Shown in pieces: positions 19,063 through 27,803 of a stretch of 64,000 nucleotides of DNA (positions within the stretch are counted from its first letter, which is position 1; each line of letters begins with the position of its first letter). The notes below the pieces were generated by a model that was not told the DNA's origin, ran no database searches, and saw only the letters and a list, made by a program, of their open reading frames with translations. Origin of the DNA: Paraburkholderia fynbosensis (GTDB taxonomy: Bacteria > Pseudomonadota > Gammaproteobacteria > Burkholderiales > Burkholderiaceae); contig NZ_CADIKI010000003.1 in NCBI RefSeq assembly GCF_902859935.1, positions 372,001 through 436,000 of the forward strand. The letters run 5' to 3'. A program made the translations under genes and the position numbers.

Positions 19063-19533
19063 ATGAATATGTCGACCAGCCAGCCTGGCGCGGAAATCGG
19101 CTACACGTGGTCCATCCGCGTGTACTACGAAGATACCGATGCCGGCGGCATCGTGTTTTACGCCAACTACCTGAAATTTTTCGAACGGGCGCGCACCGAG
19201 TGGTTGCGTGCGTGCGGCGTCGACCAGAGCCGGCTCGCGGATGAAACAGGCGCAATTTTTATCGTGCGCAGCACCGCGTTGGACTATCGGGCCCCCGCCC
19301 GGCTTGACGACGTCGTCAAAATCGTCAGCCGGATCGAGCGTCTCGGCAGGGCTTCGGTAGACTTCGCCCAGGAAGCGTGGCGTGAAGGCACGCTGCTTGC
19401 TACCGGTTCGATCCGGGTCGGCTGCGTCGACCGCGGCGCGCTGCGGCCGGCCGCGATTCCTCCTCCGGTTCTGGCCGCTCTGCGGCGCGGGCCCGGCATG
19501 GGCAATGCCGGCTTGTCAACCGACAACGCCTGA
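19063..19533 (+). CDS. ybgC: Tol-Pal-associated acyl-CoA thioesterase
   Basis: The product (156 residues from ATG 19063) is a single HotDog-fold thioesterase of the 4-hydroxybenzoyl-CoA thioesterase group. The motif YYEDTDAGGIVFYANYLKFFERARTEWL carries the catalytic Asp and is diagnostic for YbgC. It sits first in the tol-pal cluster, as in most proteobacteria, and may act on phospholipid-related acyl-CoA or acyl-ACP. Starts at GTG 19039 or ATG 19054 are possible, but 19054 lies inside an apparent -10 box, so I prefer 19063. Confidence 0.92.
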   Translation: MNMSTSQPGAEIGYTWSIRVYYEDTDAGGIVFYANYLKFFERARTEWLRACGVDQSRLADETGAIFIVRSTALDYRAPARLDDVVKIVSRIERLGRASVDFAQEAWREGTLLATGSIRVGCVDRGALRPAAIPPPVLAALRRGPGMGNAGLSTDNA

Positions 19534-19689
19534 ATCCCGTTGATTCGGGGCCAGTGAACTCATACCGATCAAGCAACATCAAGCATGGTTCGGCTTGCAA
19601 TACCGCCGAAGCTTCCGTTTTGCCCACGGAAAGCATCGAGCGGCCTTACAACCGGACGCCCCCTTCCCGGGACGCTAAAACGAACCTTT

Positions 19690-20367
19690 ATGAACACTAC
19701 ACAAGATCTGTCGATCGTTTCTTTAGTACTCAACGCGAGTCTGCTGGCTCAGGCCGTGATGGCCCTGCTGCTGTTGCTGTCGCTGCTGTCCTGGACTTTC
19801 ATCTTCCGCAAGTGGTTTGCGATCCGCCGTGCGCGCGCGCAAACTGAACGCTTCGAACGCGATTTCTGGTCAGGCGGCGACCTGCAGGCGCTGTATCAGA
19901 GCGCCGCGAACAACCGCCATACGATCGGCGCGCTCGAACGGATTTTCGAGTCCGGCATGCGCGAGTTCCTGAAGGGCAAGGAAAAGCGCCTGAACGATCC
20001 GGGCGCGATTCTCGATGGCGCACGGCGTGCAATGCGGGCCGCGTTCCAACGTGAAATGGACGTGCTCGAAGCCAACCTCGCGTTTCTCGCGTCGGTCGGC
20101 TCGGTCAGCCCTTATATCGGGCTGTTCGGCACGGTCTGGGGGATCATGAACGCGTTCCGCGGCCTCGCCAACGTCCAGCAGGCTACGCTTGCGAACGTCG
20201 CGCCGGGCATCGCAGAAGCGTTGACCGCCACCGCGATCGGCCTGTTCGCCGCCATTCCGGCGGTGGTCGCGTACAACCGCTACGCGCACGACATCGACCG
20301 TCTGGCGATCCGCTTCGAGACCTTCATCGAAGAGTTCTCGAACATCCTGCAGCGCCAGGCACAGTAA
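19690..20367 (+). CDS. tolQ: Tol-Pal system proton channel subunit TolQ
   Basis: The 225-residue inner-membrane protein is a MotA/TolQ/ExbB homologue with three membrane segments, at about residues 17-37, 135-155 and 168-190. The last two include GSVSPYIGLFGTVWGIMNAF and APGIAEALTATAIGLFAAIPAVVAYN. With TolR it forms the proton-driven motor that moves TolA during cell constriction. The open frame extends upstream, but ATG 19690 gives the family start MNTTQDLSIVSLVLNAS. It is followed 10 bases later by tolR. Confidence 0.96.
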   Translation: MNTTQDLSIVSLVLNASLLAQAVMALLLLLSLLSWTFIFRKWFAIRRARAQTERFERDFWSGGDLQALYQSAANNRHTIGALERIFESGMREFLKGKEKRLNDPGAILDGARRAMRAAFQREMDVLEANLAFLASVGSVSPYIGLFGTVWGIMNAFRGLANVQQATLANVAPGIAEALTATAIGLFAAIPAVVAYNRYAHDIDRLAIRFETFIEEFSNILQRQAQ

Positions 20368-20377
20368 GGAGGCCACG

Positions 20378-20824
20378 ATGGCAGGCTCCCGCTCCTCCAG
20401 CATGCGCGGCTCCCGTTCACGCCGCGCGATGGCCGACATCAACGTCGTGCCGTACATCGACGTGATGCTCGTGCTGCTCGTGATCTTCATGGTCACCGCG
20501 CCGCTCGTCGCTCCGTCGATCGTCAATCTGCCGACCGTCGGGGGCGCCGCGCCGCAGCAGCAAACCCCGCCCGTCATCGTCAACATTCGCGCGGACGGCA
20601 ACATGAGCGTCAAGTACAAGGACGATTCCGGCGCGCAGCAGCAGGAAAACATGTCGAGAGCCGACCTGAACGGCTTTATCGCCGACCGGGCGCAATCGCA
20701 TCCTGACCAGCCCGTCGTGATCGCCGCCGACAAAACCGTGAAGTACGAAGCCGTGATGAATGTGATGTCCGCGCTGAAAGCCCGCGGCGTCAAGCGTGTT
20801 GGATTGCTCGTCAAATCGCAATGA
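20378..20824 (+). CDS. tolR: Tol-Pal system protein TolR
   Basis: The 148-residue protein has a short basic cytoplasmic part, one membrane helix (DVMLVLLVIFMVTAPLV) and a periplasmic domain. The Asp in NVVPYIDVMLVLL is the conserved proton-carrying residue of the ExbD/TolR family. AAGGAGGCCACG supplies a near-perfect ribosome-binding site. Its stop overlaps the tolA start by 4 bases (ATGA). Confidence 0.96.
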   Translation: MAGSRSSSMRGSRSRRAMADINVVPYIDVMLVLLVIFMVTAPLVAPSIVNLPTVGGAAPQQQTPPVIVNIRADGNMSVKYKDDSGAQQQENMSRADLNGFIADRAQSHPDQPVVIAADKTVKYEAVMNVMSALKARGVKRVGLLVKSQ

Positions 20825-21828
20825 TCCGCAAGAACTCCGAATACCCGCTCCAGCCACCGCGTGAACGCGGCACCGGGCGAGCCTTTGCGTTCGCGCTGGT
20901 GATGCATGCGCTGCTCGGGTTCTTCCTGTATCACGGCATCCAGTGGCAAAACAGTACGCCCGAGGGCGCGGAGGCCGAGTTGTGGACCGAGGTACCGGAC
21001 ACGGCGATCCCGCGTCCCGTCCCGCCGCCGCCCGTACCGGTCGCCCCTGCCCCGCCGGTGCGCGACGAGCAGGCCGACATCGCGCTACAGGAAAAGAAGC
21101 GCCAGCAGCAGGAAGCGGCGCGCGAGGCGCAACTGGCCGAGCAGCAGCGTCAGCAGAAGCTGCAGGCGCAGCAGGAAGCCCAGGAGAAGCGGCAGCAGCA
21201 ACTGGCGGCCGATCAGGCCGCGCAGAAGGCCGCAGCAGCCAAACTAAAACAGCAGCAGCAACAACAGCAGGCCGAGAAGCAGAAGCAGCAGCAACTGGCC
21301 GAACAGCAAAAGCAGCAGCAGTTGAAAGAACAGCAGCAGGAGCAACAGCAGAAGCAGGCCGAAGCTGAAGCGCAGAAGAAAGCCGACGCGCAGAAAGCCG
21401 CGAAGGCCAAGGCGCAAGCCGACGCTGCAGCGCAAGCGAAGAAGCTCGATGCCGAACGGCGCGCGCGCCTCGCGCAGATGCAGGGTGCGGTTGGCGGCAC
21501 GAGCACGTCCAGCAACGGGCTCGGCAAGAGCGGCACGGGCAGTGGCTCGGGTGGCACGGCGGCATCGCCGGGTTACGCGGACAAGGTGCGTCGCGCAGTG
21601 CTGCCGAATGTCTCGTGGGGCGGCGAAACGGAAGGTCTGGAAACCGTGATCTCGGTGCGCTGTTCGCCGACCGGCACTTTGCTGAGCGCAACGATCTCTC
21701 GCAGCAGCGGCAACGCCGCGTGGGACGCCGCCGCATTGCGGGCGGTCCATCGAACCGATCCGATGCCGCTGGACACCAATGGCAAGACGCCGGAAAGCTT
21801 TTTGATTACGCTGCGTCCGGCTAGTTGA
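20821..21828 (+). CDS. tolA: cell envelope integrity protein TolA
   Basis: The 335-residue protein links the inner membrane to Pal. A membrane anchor lies at about residues 19-37 (FAFALVMHALLGFFLY), followed by a Pro-rich stretch. Then comes a long helical stalk (about residues 82-220) made almost entirely of Gln, Ala, Lys and Glu, with many CAG/AAG-type codons. After a Gly/Ser hinge a TonB-like C-terminal domain ends the protein. The stalk DNA is a low-complexity purine-rich tract where length changes by slippage are likely. Confidence 0.94.
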   Translation: MIRKNSEYPLQPPRERGTGRAFAFALVMHALLGFFLYHGIQWQNSTPEGAEAELWTEVPDTAIPRPVPPPPVPVAPAPPVRDEQADIALQEKKRQQQEAAREAQLAEQQRQQKLQAQQEAQEKRQQQLAADQAAQKAAAAKLKQQQQQQQAEKQKQQQLAEQQKQQQLKEQQQEQQQKQAEAEAQKKADAQKAAKAKAQADAAAQAKKLDAERRARLAQMQGAVGGTSTSSNGLGKSGTGSGSGGTAASPGYADKVRRAVLPNVSWGGETEGLETVISVRCSPTGTLLSATISRSSGNAAWDAAALRAVHRTDPMPLDTNGKTPESFLITLRPAS

Positions 21829-21964
21829 TAGCAGCAATTTGACAGTCAGTCGAAGGTAGACGCCGCGCCCGCTCACGGGGCGCGCTCGGGAACGAATTAG
21901 GCGTTTTCCGGTCTGTCTGCTGTCGTGAAGTGTAGTAAAACCGTTTTTGGGGAATCCATACAGC

Positions 21965-23257
21965 ATGAGTTTGATGACCAAGCTAGGCCTGCGAACACTC
22001 GTAGCATCGTGCCTGATCGCCGTTGGCGGCGCCGCCAACGCACAACTCAACGTCCTCGTGACGGGCGTCGGGTCCACCCAGTTTCCGATCGCCACGGCGA
22101 ATTTCGCCAATGAGGCGAACTCGCCGCAGCAGGTCAGCACGATCGTGCGTCAGGATCTGCAACGCAGCGGCAAATTCACCAACATCGACGCGGGCTCCAC
22201 GCCGGTGTCGGAATCGGATTCCGTCGACCTCGGCGCGTGGAAAGCCAAGGGCGCCAACGCGTTCGTGGCGGGCAGCGTGAACCGCCTGCCGAACGGTCAG
22301 TACGAAGTGCGTTTCAAGCTGTACGACACGGTCAAGGGCGAAAGCCTCGGCGGCCTCGTGCTGGTGAGTCCGGAAAGCGGCTTGCGGATGAGCGCGCACA
22401 AGGTCGCAGACTATATCTACGCGAAGCTGATGGGCGGCCGCGGCGTATTCGCCACGCGCCTGTCGTACGTCATCAAGACGGGTGGCCGCTACCAGTTGCA
22501 GATCTCCGATTCGGACGGCCAGGACGCGCACATCGCTCTGTCGAGCCCCGAGCCGATCATTTCGCCCGCGTGGTCGCCTGACGGCACCAAGGTCGCCTAC
22601 GTCTCGTTTGAAAAGAAGAAGCCGATCGTCTACATCCACGACCTGCCCACGGGCCGTCGCGTGGTCGTGTCGGATCAGAAGGGCAACAACAGTGCGCCGG
22701 CGTGGTCGCCGGACGGACGCACGCTTGCCGTCGCGCTCTCGCGCACCGGCAACACGCAGATTTTCGCCGTCAACGCGGACGGCAGCGGTCTGCGTCGTCT
22801 CACGCAAGGCAGCTCGATCGACACCGAGCCGACTTTCTCCCCTGATGGCAAGTCGATCTATTTCACGAGCGACCGTGGCGGCGCACCGCAAATCTACAAA
22901 ATGTCGGCGCAAGGCGAAAACGCCGGCTCCGCGCAGCGCGTCACGTTCACGGGCAGCTACAACACCAGCCCGCGCGTGAGCCCGGACGGCAAACAACTCG
23001 CTTACATCTCGCGCGTCGGCGGCGGGTTCAAGCTCTATATCCAGGACCTGCAAGGCGGAACAGCCACGGGCCTGACGGACACGACACATGACGAATCGCC
23101 GAGCTTCGCGGCGAACGGTCAGTACATTCTTTACGCCACACAGGTGAACGGCCGTGGCGTGTTGGCCGCAGTATCGACCGACGGTCGCACTCGGCAGGTC
23201 CTGTCCGTTCAGGGGGGCAGCGTACGCGAGCCGTCCTGGGGCCCGTTTATGCAATAA
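21965..23257 (+). CDS. tolB: Tol-Pal system periplasmic beta-propeller TolB
   Basis: ATG 21965 gives a signal peptide that is cut after ANA ([20 protein letters not shown] onward). The mature part has an N-terminal alpha/beta domain and then propeller blades with repeats such as [30 protein letters not shown] and [17 protein letters not shown]. It binds Pal and the TolA C-terminus in the periplasm. Length (430 residues) is normal. A 136-base gap separates it from tolA. Confidence 0.96.
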   Translation: MSLMTKLGLRTLVASCLIAVGGAANAQLNVLVTGVGSTQFPIATANFANEANSPQQVSTIVRQDLQRSGKFTNIDAGSTPVSESDSVDLGAWKAKGANAFVAGSVNRLPNGQYEVRFKLYDTVKGESLGGLVLVSPESGLRMSAHKVADYIYAKLMGGRGVFATRLSYVIKTGGRYQLQISDSDGQDAHIALSSPEPIISPAWSPDGTKVAYVSFEKKKPIVYIHDLPTGRRVVVSDQKGNNSAPAWSPDGRTLAVALSRTGNTQIFAVNADGSGLRRLTQGSSIDTEPTFSPDGKSIYFTSDRGGAPQIYKMSAQGENAGSAQRVTFTGSYNTSPRVSPDGKQLAYISRVGGGFKLYIQDLQGGTATGLTDTTHDESPSFAANGQYILYATQVNGRGVLAAVSTDGRTRQVLSVQGGSVREPSWGPFMQ

Positions 23258-23291
23258 CGTTTGATGCAATAACACAAGGAGAGTAACCAAA

Positions 23292-23801
23292 ATGATGTCC
23301 AAACTTCGCTATGTATTTGCTGTTCTGATGGTCGGCGCGCTGGCCGCATGTCACTCGGGCGTCAAGCTCGACGAAAACGCCGGCAAGGGCGGTGCAGTGT
23401 CGACCCAGCCGAACCCGAACGATGTCGCACAGGTCAACGTCGACCCGCTGAACGATCCGAACAGCCCGCTCGCCAAGCGCAGCATCTATTTCGACTTCGA
23501 CAGCTACTCGGTCAAGGACGACTACCAGTCGCTGCTGCAACAACACGCGCAATACCTGAAGAGCCACCCGCAACGCCACGTCCTGATCCAGGGCAACACC
23601 GACGAACGCGGCACCAGCGAATACAATCTGGCGCTCGGCCAGAAGCGTGCTGAAGCCGTGCGTCGTTCCCTGTCGCTGATGGGCGTGACGGACTCGCAAA
23701 TGGAAGCCGTGAGCCTCGGCAAGGAAAAGCCGCAAGCTACGGGTCATGACGAAGCGTCGTGGGCGCAGAACCGCCGCGCAGACCTCGTGTATCAACAGTA
23801 A
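23292..23801 (+). CDS. pal: peptidoglycan-associated lipoprotein Pal
   Basis: The 169-residue protein has a lipoprotein signal with lipobox LAAC (Cys20) and an OmpA-type peptidoglycan-binding domain: IYFDFDSYSVKDDYQSLL, then GNTDERGTSEYNLALGQKRAEAVRRSL. Asp and Arg of the diaminopimelate-binding site are present in that block. AAGGAGAG provides the ribosome-binding site. It anchors the outer membrane to the wall and is the partner of TolB/TolA. Confidence 0.97.
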   Translation: MMSKLRYVFAVLMVGALAACHSGVKLDENAGKGGAVSTQPNPNDVAQVNVDPLNDPNSPLAKRSIYFDFDSYSVKDDYQSLLQQHAQYLKSHPQRHVLIQGNTDERGTSEYNLALGQKRAEAVRRSLSLMGVTDSQMEAVSLGKEKPQATGHDEASWAQNRRADLVYQQ

Positions 23802-23812
23802 GTCAACGGGTG

Positions 23813-24571
23813 ATGAGCCGAATGACGCATCGTTTCTCCTGGCTGCGGTTTGCCGCAGCGGCCTGCGTCGCGGGCACGGCCTTCGCGGCCGTGCCCGCGC
23901 ATGCGGGCATCTTCGACGACGATCAGGCCCGCCAGGCCATCCTCGATCTGCGCTCGAAGACCGATAGTTTGTCGAGCCAGCTGTCGGCCGCACAACGCAC
24001 GATCCTCGATCAGTCCAACCGTCTCGACCAGCTGAACCAGCAGGTCGCGACGCTGCGCGGGCAGAACGAGGACATGGCGAATCAGCTCACCACGCTGCAG
24101 AAGCAGCAGAAGGACTACTACACCGATCTGGACACGCGCCTGAAGAAATTCGAGCCGCAACAACAGACGGTGGACGGCGTCCAGGGCGAGGTGCAGCCGG
24201 GCGAAACCGAGTCGTTCAATGCGGCTTCGCAGCAGTTCCGCAGCGGCGATTTCAAGAACGCCGCGGCGTCGTTCCGCAGCTTCATCTCCAAGTATCCGAA
24301 CAGCCCTTACCAGCCGACCGCGCAGTACTGGCTCGGCAACGCGCTGTATGCATTGCGCGACTACAAGGGTTCGACGGCCGTTTGGCAAGGTGTGGTGGCC
24401 AAGTATCCGCAGCATCCGCGTGCGCCGGAAGCGTTGCTGGCGATTGCGAACAATCAGCTCGAGCAAGGTCAGAAGGCCGCGGCCAAGAAGACGCTGGAGC
24501 AGATCGTCGCGCAATACGCGGGCTCGGACGTTGCGCAATCGGCTCAGAGCAAGCTGTCGCAGATCAAGTAG
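23813..24571 (+). CDS. cpoB: cell division coordinator CpoB (YbgF)
   Basis: Starting at ATG 23813 the 252-residue product has a signal peptide cut after AHA, a coiled-coil N-terminal region (about residues 45-110, SLSSQLSAAQRTILDQ and on) that should trimerise, and C-terminal TPR repeats (FRSFISKYPNSPYQPTAQYWLGNALYALRDYKGS and following). CpoB couples peptidoglycan synthesis by PBP1B to Tol-driven outer-membrane constriction. It closes the tol-pal operon and is followed by a hairpin. ATG 23822 is an alternative start. Confidence 0.93.
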   Translation: MSRMTHRFSWLRFAAAACVAGTAFAAVPAHAGIFDDDQARQAILDLRSKTDSLSSQLSAAQRTILDQSNRLDQLNQQVATLRGQNEDMANQLTTLQKQQKDYYTDLDTRLKKFEPQQQTVDGVQGEVQPGETESFNAASQQFRSGDFKNAAASFRSFISKYPNSPYQPTAQYWLGNALYALRDYKGSTAVWQGVVAKYPQHPRAPEALLAIANNQLEQGQKAAAKKTLEQIVAQYAGSDVAQSAQSKLSQIK

Positions 24572-24642
24572 TCGTAGTCGATGCCGGGTAGTTGGCAGTC
24601 ACGCGCAGTGTCCGATGTCATAGCCACGCGCGCCTCTCGCTC

Positions 24643-24670
24643 GAAGGCCGGGTAGCAATACCCGGCCTTC
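24643..24670 (+). terminator. hairpin ending the tol-pal operon
   Basis: A perfect 12-base-pair stem (GAAGGCCGGGTA and its complement) with loop GCAA lies 72 bases after cpoB. Only a short T-rich stretch follows, so termination may be partial. Confidence 0.65.
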
Positions 24671-24751
24671 TAACTGAAGTGTCGATAGCTTGATTAGCCA
24701 CACTGGGTTGACAGCCCACCAAGGCTATCGATATAATTTCGCTTCTCTTTT

Positions 24752-24827
24752 GGGTCGTTAGCTCAGCTGGTAGAGCAGCGGACTTTTAATCCGTTGGTCA
24801 CAGGTTCGAATCCCGTACGGCCTACCA
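24752..24827 (+). tRNA. tRNA-Lys (anticodon TTT)
   Basis: The 76-base cloverleaf starts GGGTCGT and ends with the paired ACGGCCT plus A and an encoded CCA. D-arm GCTCAGCTGGTAGAGC, anticodon loop CTTTTAA (anticodon TTT) and T-arm GGTTCGAATCC are all standard. It decodes AAA and AAG. A terminator follows at once. tRNA-Lys commonly follows the tol-pal genes in Burkholderiaceae. Confidence 0.98.
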
Positions 24828-24837
24828 AAAGATTCGA

Positions 24838-24869
24838 GGGCCTACATGCATTCGCATGTAGGCCCTTTT
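24838..24869 (+). terminator. rho-independent terminator of tRNA-Lys
   Basis: A perfect 12-base-pair stem GGGCCTACATGC / GCATGTAGGCCC with loop ATTC is followed by TTTTC and TTTT, 10 bases after the tRNA CCA end. Confidence 0.9.
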
Positions 24870-25075
24870 CTTTTGGCCTCACGCTTTAGCTCGCGGCTCT
24901 AGCGCCTTCCTCGTTCATTCCCCCAAATAGTTCGACTCCCCACAGACTGCTCAAGGTCTGCGCATGCATGATCGCTTAGCGGCGGCTGTCGAGCGCTCCG
25001 GAATAGACCATGAAGACCATGAGATCGGGGCGTCAAGGGCAATGATCCCTGCTGCCCGACCGCCTAGGGATGCCC

Positions 25076-25735
25076 GTGAAAACGATAAGAGTAATCTCGG
25101 TAGTTGGCTTGGCATTCTCGATCGAGACCTCGCACGCACAGGAAATATTCGTGCAGGGAGGCACGCTTGGCATCGGTGCGGGCGCGGCACTGAGCCTCAC
25201 GTCAAGGTTCGGCGTGCATGCCGACTTCAATGCATTCAAGTTCTCGCATGACTTTACCGTGGGCGGGAATCGCTACGAGGACGACGTGCGTCTGCGTCAG
25301 GGGGGCATCTACGGTGACTTCTTCCCGTGGGCGAATAGCGGCTTTCGCCTCACGGCCGGCGTTCGCTTTACGGGCAATGAAGTCAGCGGCGATTCCGTTC
25401 CTACTAACGGCACCTACACGTTCAAAGGTCAAACCTTGCCCGCCTTTCCGGGCGAGTATGCGACGGCCACCGCCAGGCACCCGCCCGTGATGCCATATCT
25501 GGGTATTGGCTACGGCCTGCACCCCAGCAGAAAGGGCTTCGGCCTCGTGGTCGATGTGGGCGTCGCTTATGGCATCCCGCGCTCTTCATACACGCTGTCG
25601 CCCGCCCTTGCCCAGGCTGCCGGCCCCGCGCTGAGCCAGCAGATCATCGCGACGGGGCTTCAACAACTGCAAGAGAAAGCGTCTCCCTATCGCTGGTATC
25701 CCACGTTGCAGATCGGCGTTTCATACCGCTTCTGA
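25076..25735 (+). CDS. outer-membrane beta-barrel-like protein, unidentified
   Basis: The product has a signal peptide (MKTIRVISVVGLAFSIETSHAQ, cut after SHA), then alternating amphipathic strands and a terminal VSYRF ending in Phe, the usual C-terminal signature of BamA-inserted barrels. Segments such as GGTLGIGAGAALSLTSRFGVHADFN and YGDFFPWANSGFRLTAGVRF suggest an 8-stranded OmpW/OmpA-like barrel of about 200 residues. I choose GTG 25076 since AGGGA lies 5 bases before it; ATG 25070 would sit on that site. Function unknown. It lies alone between tRNA-Lys and the mscS region, an accessory-looking stretch. Confidence 0.65.
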   Translation: MKTIRVISVVGLAFSIETSHAQEIFVQGGTLGIGAGAALSLTSRFGVHADFNAFKFSHDFTVGGNRYEDDVRLRQGGIYGDFFPWANSGFRLTAGVRFTGNEVSGDSVPTNGTYTFKGQTLPAFPGEYATATARHPPVMPYLGIGYGLHPSRKGFGLVVDVGVAYGIPRSSYTLSPALAQAAGPALSQQIIATGLQQLQEKASPYRWYPTLQIGVSYRF

Positions 25736-26145
25736 TTGGCCAGCTAAGGGACGCGGGCATGGCTCCGCCGACGGCGACAACGCTTACATTACAATCGCAT
25801 ATAAACGATTCTACCGCGGTCATCTGCTTTCAAAAGCTGAGTGCCGAAACATGCCCTCCTTTCTCGCGGGTCAAAGGAGCAACGAAGCCCGACGCACTCC
25901 ATTCGGTTCTATTGCATTCCTCAACATCCGATTGACACATTTCTACGATTCAAACCAACGTTTCACACGCAAAAATCAGCGTCCTTCCAGGTCTTTCGCT
26001 TCCCACCAATAACATCGAACCCCCGTGATTTATCGAGATGAATAGATATGCAATGATCGCCGCCGATCCGGCAAGACACACTGGAGCCATGCGTCGACAG
26101 ACGCTTCGGCAATGCCGCGAAACCCTGCGTTTTCATTGCATCGAT
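25736..26145. other. 410-base region with no recognisable gene
   Basis: The stretch is less GC-rich than its surroundings and contains only short frames with rare codons (AGA, ACT, GGA, GCA). One frame continues into the next gene, but its codon use argues against it being translated. I see no RNA fold, repeat or clear promoter. Confidence 0.5.
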
Positions 26146-26520
26146 ATGGCCAATTTTCTGTTCGATCTCGTTTCGAACCTCGCTTTACTCGCGCTCGTCG
26201 TGATCGCATGTCGGGTGTACAACCGGCTCACACCCGGTCCCGCAATCAATGGCGCGCACGTATTCGCCGCGCTGGCACTGGCCGCGCTGCTGCTCGATGC
26301 GGCGCTGACCTTTCTCGTGTTCGCCGACGCGCAGAACCGCTACGGCCAGTTCAGCACGCCGGCCGCGTTTTTCTTCCGCGCTGCCGCCTACGTGATCGCG
26401 ATCGTCGTTGCTTTCGCGTGGCATCACGTGACGCGCCGCAAGCGTGCCGCGACAACCACCACCGACAAAACGCTCGTCATCCACACTTCTCCCTATTCGC
26501 AATCGCATCTGCGCATGTAA
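26146..26520 (+). CDS. small integral membrane protein, unidentified
   Basis: From ATG 26146 the 124-residue product begins MANFLFDLVSNLALLALVV and has three hydrophobic helices (about residues 4-21, 35-58 and 72-92), then a basic, Thr-rich tail. The frame is open from ATG 26038, but the extra 36 residues use rare codons and contain no membrane segment, so the later start is preferred. I do not recognise the family. It may be lineage-specific. Confidence 0.5.
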   Translation: MANFLFDLVSNLALLALVVIACRVYNRLTPGPAINGAHVFAALALAALLLDAALTFLVFADAQNRYGQFSTPAAFFFRAAAYVIAIVVAFAWHHVTRRKRAATTTTDKTLVIHTSPYSQSHLRM

Positions 26521-26848
26521 GCCCACTCCAGACATATGCGCCTCGGCGCGAGTCGTCGCCGACCGCTAATCGACGTCACCAACTTGCTCCATAGACATCG
26601 TGCAAACGCGCTCACGCGCCCCGCGTACAGCACGCCGCCGCCTCTTTCAAGGCGGCCGCCTGCCCTCCCGCTCTCTCCCGCCAGGCTTCGCGTTCGGAAG
26701 ACGGGAACGGTCCTTGCACATGCGCGCGCCGTCGCCTATAACTCCCGAAGACCGCGCGTTGCCGTTTGCGTCCGCCGTCGGGCATTGCCGCTGTATTGCG
26801 CCACCGTTGTTCAATCAGTCGAAGGCAACTTATCCCACGAGGGACATC
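26521..26848. other. 328-base region upstream of the MscS gene
   Basis: Overlapping frames run through here in two phases, one of them continuous with the MscS gene, but the encoded peptides are Arg/Pro/Ser-rich and resemble no protein. I see no terminator or operator. The MscS promoter should be here. Confidence 0.45.
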
Positions 26849-27688
26849 TTGGATCTCGATACCGTACGCGTGTTCATCATGACCCGAGGCATCGACCTCG
26901 GTACCAAGGTTCTCGGCGCGATTGTTCTGTGGATCGTCGGCCGCTGGATCATCGGTCTGATCATCGGCTTGCTGCGCAAGGTGCTCGCGCGCAATGGCCG
27001 GGTCGACCCCACTCTCGCTCACTATCTCGGCTCGATTCTCGGCGGCTTGCTAAACCTGCTGCTGATCCTCGCGATCCTGCAGATTTTCGGTGTCCAGACG
27101 ACTTCGTTCGCCGCGTTGCTCGCCGGTCTCGGCCTCGCGATCGGCACCGCCTGGGGCGGCCTGCTTGCGCACTTCGCGGCCGGCGTCTTCATGCAGGTAT
27201 TGCGGCCGTTCAAGGTCGGCGACTTCGTCACCGCAGGGGGCGTCACCGGCACGGTCTCGGAACTGGGCCTGTTCGGCACCACCATCGTGACGCCGGACAA
27301 CGTGACCACCATCGTCGGCAACAACAAGGTTTTCTCGGACACGATCTCGAACTTCAGTGTGTTGCCGGTACGGCGTGTCGAGCTGACCGCGAAGATCGCC
27401 AACGGCGTCGATCCCACTGACGCGATGAACCGGCTGAGGGCGGCCATCGTGCAGATTCCAAATGTCGTCGAAAGCCCCGCGCCCGACATCGAAGTGCTGA
27501 GTTTCACGCCGGAAGGACCCTTGCTGTGCGTGCGTCCCTACACGGCCAATGATCACTATTGGCAGGTCTATTTCGACACGAATCGCGCGATCGTCCGGAC
27601 CTTCAAGGAAGCCGGCTACCCGACACCGGAAACACCGCTGGCGCCGCGTGCGGTCGGCCCGGGCGCGACGGGAACCGCGGCCGGTTGA
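26849..27688 (+). CDS. small-conductance mechanosensitive channel, MscS family
   Basis: The product (279 residues from TTG 26849) has three membrane helices, with the pore helix FAALLAGLGLAIGTAWGGLLAHFAAGVFMQVLRPFKVGDFV showing the Gly/Ala packing pattern of MscS TM3. The beta domain block TVSELGLFGTTIVTPDNVTTIVGNN and an alpha/beta C-terminal domain follow. It would release solutes on hypo-osmotic shock. GAGGGA at 26839-26844 is well spaced for TTG 26849. ATG 26879, with no such site, is the alternative. It ends in a strong terminator. Confidence 0.88.
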   Translation: MDLDTVRVFIMTRGIDLGTKVLGAIVLWIVGRWIIGLIIGLLRKVLARNGRVDPTLAHYLGSILGGLLNLLLILAILQIFGVQTTSFAALLAGLGLAIGTAWGGLLAHFAAGVFMQVLRPFKVGDFVTAGGVTGTVSELGLFGTTIVTPDNVTTIVGNNKVFSDTISNFSVLPVRRVELTAKIANGVDPTDAMNRLRAAIVQIPNVVESPAPDIEVLSFTPEGPLLCVRPYTANDHYWQVYFDTNRAIVRTFKEAGYPTPETPLAPRAVGPGATGTAAG

Positions 27689-27737
27689 GAGAGAAGGTCG
27701 CACCGCATCGCCGGCGATTCAAAGCACCGCAAAATGA

Positions 27738-27768
27738 AAAAGGCGTCGCGAGAATCGCGACGCCTTTT
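27738..27768. terminator. bidirectional terminator between mscS and dedA
   Basis: A 14-base-pair stem AAAAGGCGTCGCGA with loop GAA ends in TTTT, and A-runs flank the other side. It can stop both the mscS transcript and the converging dedA transcript. Confidence 0.9.
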
Positions 27769-27803
27769 GTTCATCTGCCTGCGCATGCATCTGCAATGAC
27801 GCG

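Noticed and set aside
21080..21420. CAG/AAG-rich tract in tolA as a microsatellite or repeat element
   Set aside because: It encodes the normal Gln/Ala/Lys-rich helical stalk of TolA and has no regular DNA unit beyond that.
24752..24830. tRNA-Lys as a used phage or island attachment site
   Set aside because: No integrase gene and no second copy of the tRNA 3' end is visible downstream in the window.
26038..26145. A longer start for the three-helix membrane protein
   Set aside because: The added 36 codons use rare triplets and carry no membrane segment, unlike the rest of the gene.
26600..26848. An N-terminal extension of the MscS-type protein
   Set aside because: The frame is open, but the peptide is Arg/Pro/Ser-rich, lacks a ribosome-binding site and is out of keeping with the family. 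TTG 26849 with GAGGGA is better.
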